31,078 nt of DNA from a virus. The notes under the pieces were generated by a model. The model was not told the DNA's origin. It saw only the letters and a list, made by a program, of their open reading frames with translations, and searched no databases. The stretch lies in IMG/VR virus record IMGVR_UViG_3300027733_000148, positions 1-31,078 of that record, one strand, 5' to 3'. Below are positions 30,162 to 31,078 of the stretch, piece after piece. The position numbers and the translations under genes are program-made. Positions within the stretch are counted from its first letter, which is position 1, and every line of letters begins with the position of its first letter.

Positions 30162-30889
30162 TCGTCTTTGGTGATTTCGGCTTCATCCTTCTTGTCCTGC
30201 ACGGCATCGGACACCTTGTCGGCCAGCCACCAGAGGAACAACCCAGAGGCGATGGCCGCCGTCGATATGCTCACCCACAGGAAAGCGGGACTGTCAATGA
30301 TGTGAGGTAGTGCGCCGCAGAAACCAGCGCATAGCAAGATAGGCAGACCGATGCGTGGGCCACCGCAAAAAGCGAAGGCCAACGCGCCGACGATTGCCAG
30401 CCCGGCCCCGGTTATGGTCCAGATGTTCCGCGAGGCCTGGGCTTTCACGCGCTCAATTTGTTTCGTCAGCTCTACGATGCGTTGGTCTTTAAGAGCGGAG
30501 ACGCGGAGGGCTTCCTTCTGGTCAGCCTCAAGGCGTGCCCACTTGCTGTCGACGGCGGCCAGTAGGCGCTTACCGTAATCGGCTTGCCGGGCGTAGGCGG
30601 TAGGATCGCCAGCTGATGCCCTGGCTAACGCAAAAGCGATGTCACCTTCTGATGGCTTTGCTAAGTAGGCTTGCCCAAGTTTGGCTTCGGCGGTGACGAC
30701 GGCGGGCTTGTCGGCGTTGCGCTCGATGGCGACCAAAGACGCGGCGACGCGGTTCTCGGAGATGTCGATTTCCTCGCCCAGAGTAGACAGGTTTTTTGAA
30801 TCTGTCGGAGCGTCGGGCTGGACTGGCAGAGCCTTCGGGGACGTAGCACACCCGGCCATCAGGAGAGAGATGGTCAGGAGGTAACGCAT
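30158..30889 (-). CDS. Spanin-like lipoprotein with C-terminal membrane helices
   Basis: A 243-aa protein. A signal peptide with lipobox LMAGC (Cys14, MRYLLTISLLMAGCATS) would tether it to the outer membrane. A long charged helical region with a coiled coil follows (LEADQKEALRVSALKD and IVELTKQIERVKAQ). Then come up to three hydrophobic segments (IWTITGAGLAIVGALAFAF, IGLPILLCAGFCGALPHI, FLWVSISTAAIASGLFLWW), ending with an acidic tail. Lipoprotein at one end and membrane helix at the other is the unimolecular-spanin plan, but three helices are unusual. It heads the lysis group and overlaps the metalloprotease start. Confidence 0.7.
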   Translation of the reverse strand: MRYLLTISLLMAGCATSPKALPVQPDAPTDSKNLSTLGEEIDISENRVAASLVAIERNADKPAVVTAEAKLGQAYLAKPSEGDIAFALARASAGDPTAYARQADYGKRLLAAVDSKWARLEADQKEALRVSALKDQRIVELTKQIERVKAQASRNIWTITGAGLAIVGALAFAFCGGPRIGLPILLCAGFCGALPHIIDSPAFLWVSISTAAIASGLFLWWLADKVSDAVQDKKDEAEITKDE

Positions 30890-30890
30890 A

Positions 30891-31031
30891 TTACTTTCCT
30901 TTGAGCGCGTCGAGGAGGGCTTTGCCTTTGGCTTCCGTCGAGCTGGCCTTGACGGCGTTGTTACGCAGGACGAGGTAGCCGGAGATAAAGCCGAGAAGGA
31001 AAGCGGTGCCGACTGAGATAAAGTAAAACAT
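30891..31031 (-). CDS. Small membrane protein (46 aa)
   Basis: A 46-aa frame starting at ATG 31031, one base before the spanin-like gene. It encodes MFYFISVGTAFLLGFISGYL, then a polar tail with STEAKGKALLDALKGK: one N-terminal membrane helix plus a charged amphipathic tail. The small size explains why it is easy to miss. A GGAAAG sequence in its last codons could act as the spanin gene's Shine-Dalgarno, one of the few in the window. The left-end copy (1-91) shows two conservative substitutions. A lysis accessory or holin-like role is possible. Confidence 0.65.
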   Translation of the reverse strand: MFYFISVGTAFLLGFISGYLVLRNNAVKASSTEAKGKALLDALKGK

Positions 31032-31078
31032 TGTTAGACGGTGTCGATGACTTCGACGCGGACAAGGGGGCCGAGGTC
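30941..31078. repeat. Terminal redundancy, right copy
   Basis: This is the second copy of the sequence at 1-138 and carries the full-length reading of the 46-aa gene. Relative to the left copy, its three differences change two adjacent codons (Val-Lys here, Ala-Arg on the left), both conservative. That fits two co-existing strain variants meeting at the contig ends better than random error. Confidence 0.93.
31034..31078 (-). CDS. Partial right-end copy of the 64-aa gene
   Basis: This is the C-terminal end (LGPLVRVEVIDTV) of the gene complete at 94-288. It is present again only because the window overlaps itself by 138 bp and should not be counted as a second gene. Confidence 0.8.
   Translation of the reverse strand, partial: DLGPLVRVEVIDTV

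Overview
The window is one essentially complete tailed-phage genome. Bases 1-138 are repeated at 30941-31078, so it closes into a circle of about 30.94 kb (circularly permuted, terminally redundant, or with a short direct terminal repeat). The evidence is a full head gene set (GpA-type large terminase, small terminase, gpW-like joiner, lambda-type portal, S49 protease, scaffold, major capsid protein), a tail set, a lysis cassette and a replication/recombination set. I see no integrase, excisionase, repressor, tRNA, rRNA, CRISPR array or insertion sequence, so a strictly lytic phage is likely. The sequence names no host. GC is near one half by eye. Gene starts mostly lack purine-rich Shine-Dalgarno sequences, and the overlap shows strain-level variation, which suits an environmental (perhaps aquatic) Gram-negative host. 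The lipoprotein spanin candidate also points to an outer membrane.

Layout. There are only two transcription directions. A rightward block (22059-24759) holds nine small, mostly unknown early-type genes (two with helix-turn-helix-like segments, one strongly acidic, one strongly basic) and ends in a transglycosylase-like endolysin. Everything else runs leftward and, read in transcription order around the circle, is: DEAH helicase (21952), VRR-NUC nuclease, primase-helicase; a 324-bp gene-free control region (17212-17535); a helix-turn-helix protein, TerS, TerL, gpW-like, portal, S49 protease, scaffold, major capsid; connector and tail genes, a short tape-measure candidate, three unfamiliar tail-tip proteins, a baseplate-like protein and a repeat-built tail fibre; then, across the contig join, two small proteins, a spanin-like lipoprotein, an HExxH metalloprotease, two membrane proteins (holin candidates); then ATP-dependent DNA ligase, RecE-like exonuclease, RecT, deoxynucleotide kinase, metallophosphoesterase and a winged-helix-like protein. 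The two blocks diverge at 21952/22059 and converge on a hairpin terminator at 24820-24841.

How it works together. The helicase, VRR-NUC, primase-helicase, ligase and RecE/RecT set suggests recombination-assisted replication. The dNMP kinase would supply nucleotides. TerS/TerL package DNA through the portal into a protease-matured capsid.

Most notable signals: (1) an exact 8-mer, TCCCGCAC, sits 0-3 nt before the start codon of five replication/recombination or early genes, and a related CCGCAATAGT-type element precedes several virion genes; (2) the control region has four TGYATRCA sites, two of them exactly 12 nt upstream of TATAGT/TATAGC, with a 54-nt G-free leader between the two putative promoters; (3) the tail module is unusual, with a 250-aa tape-measure candidate and no recognisable hub proteins; (4) the S49 protease carries a four-cysteine C-terminal module that may also be made from an internal start.
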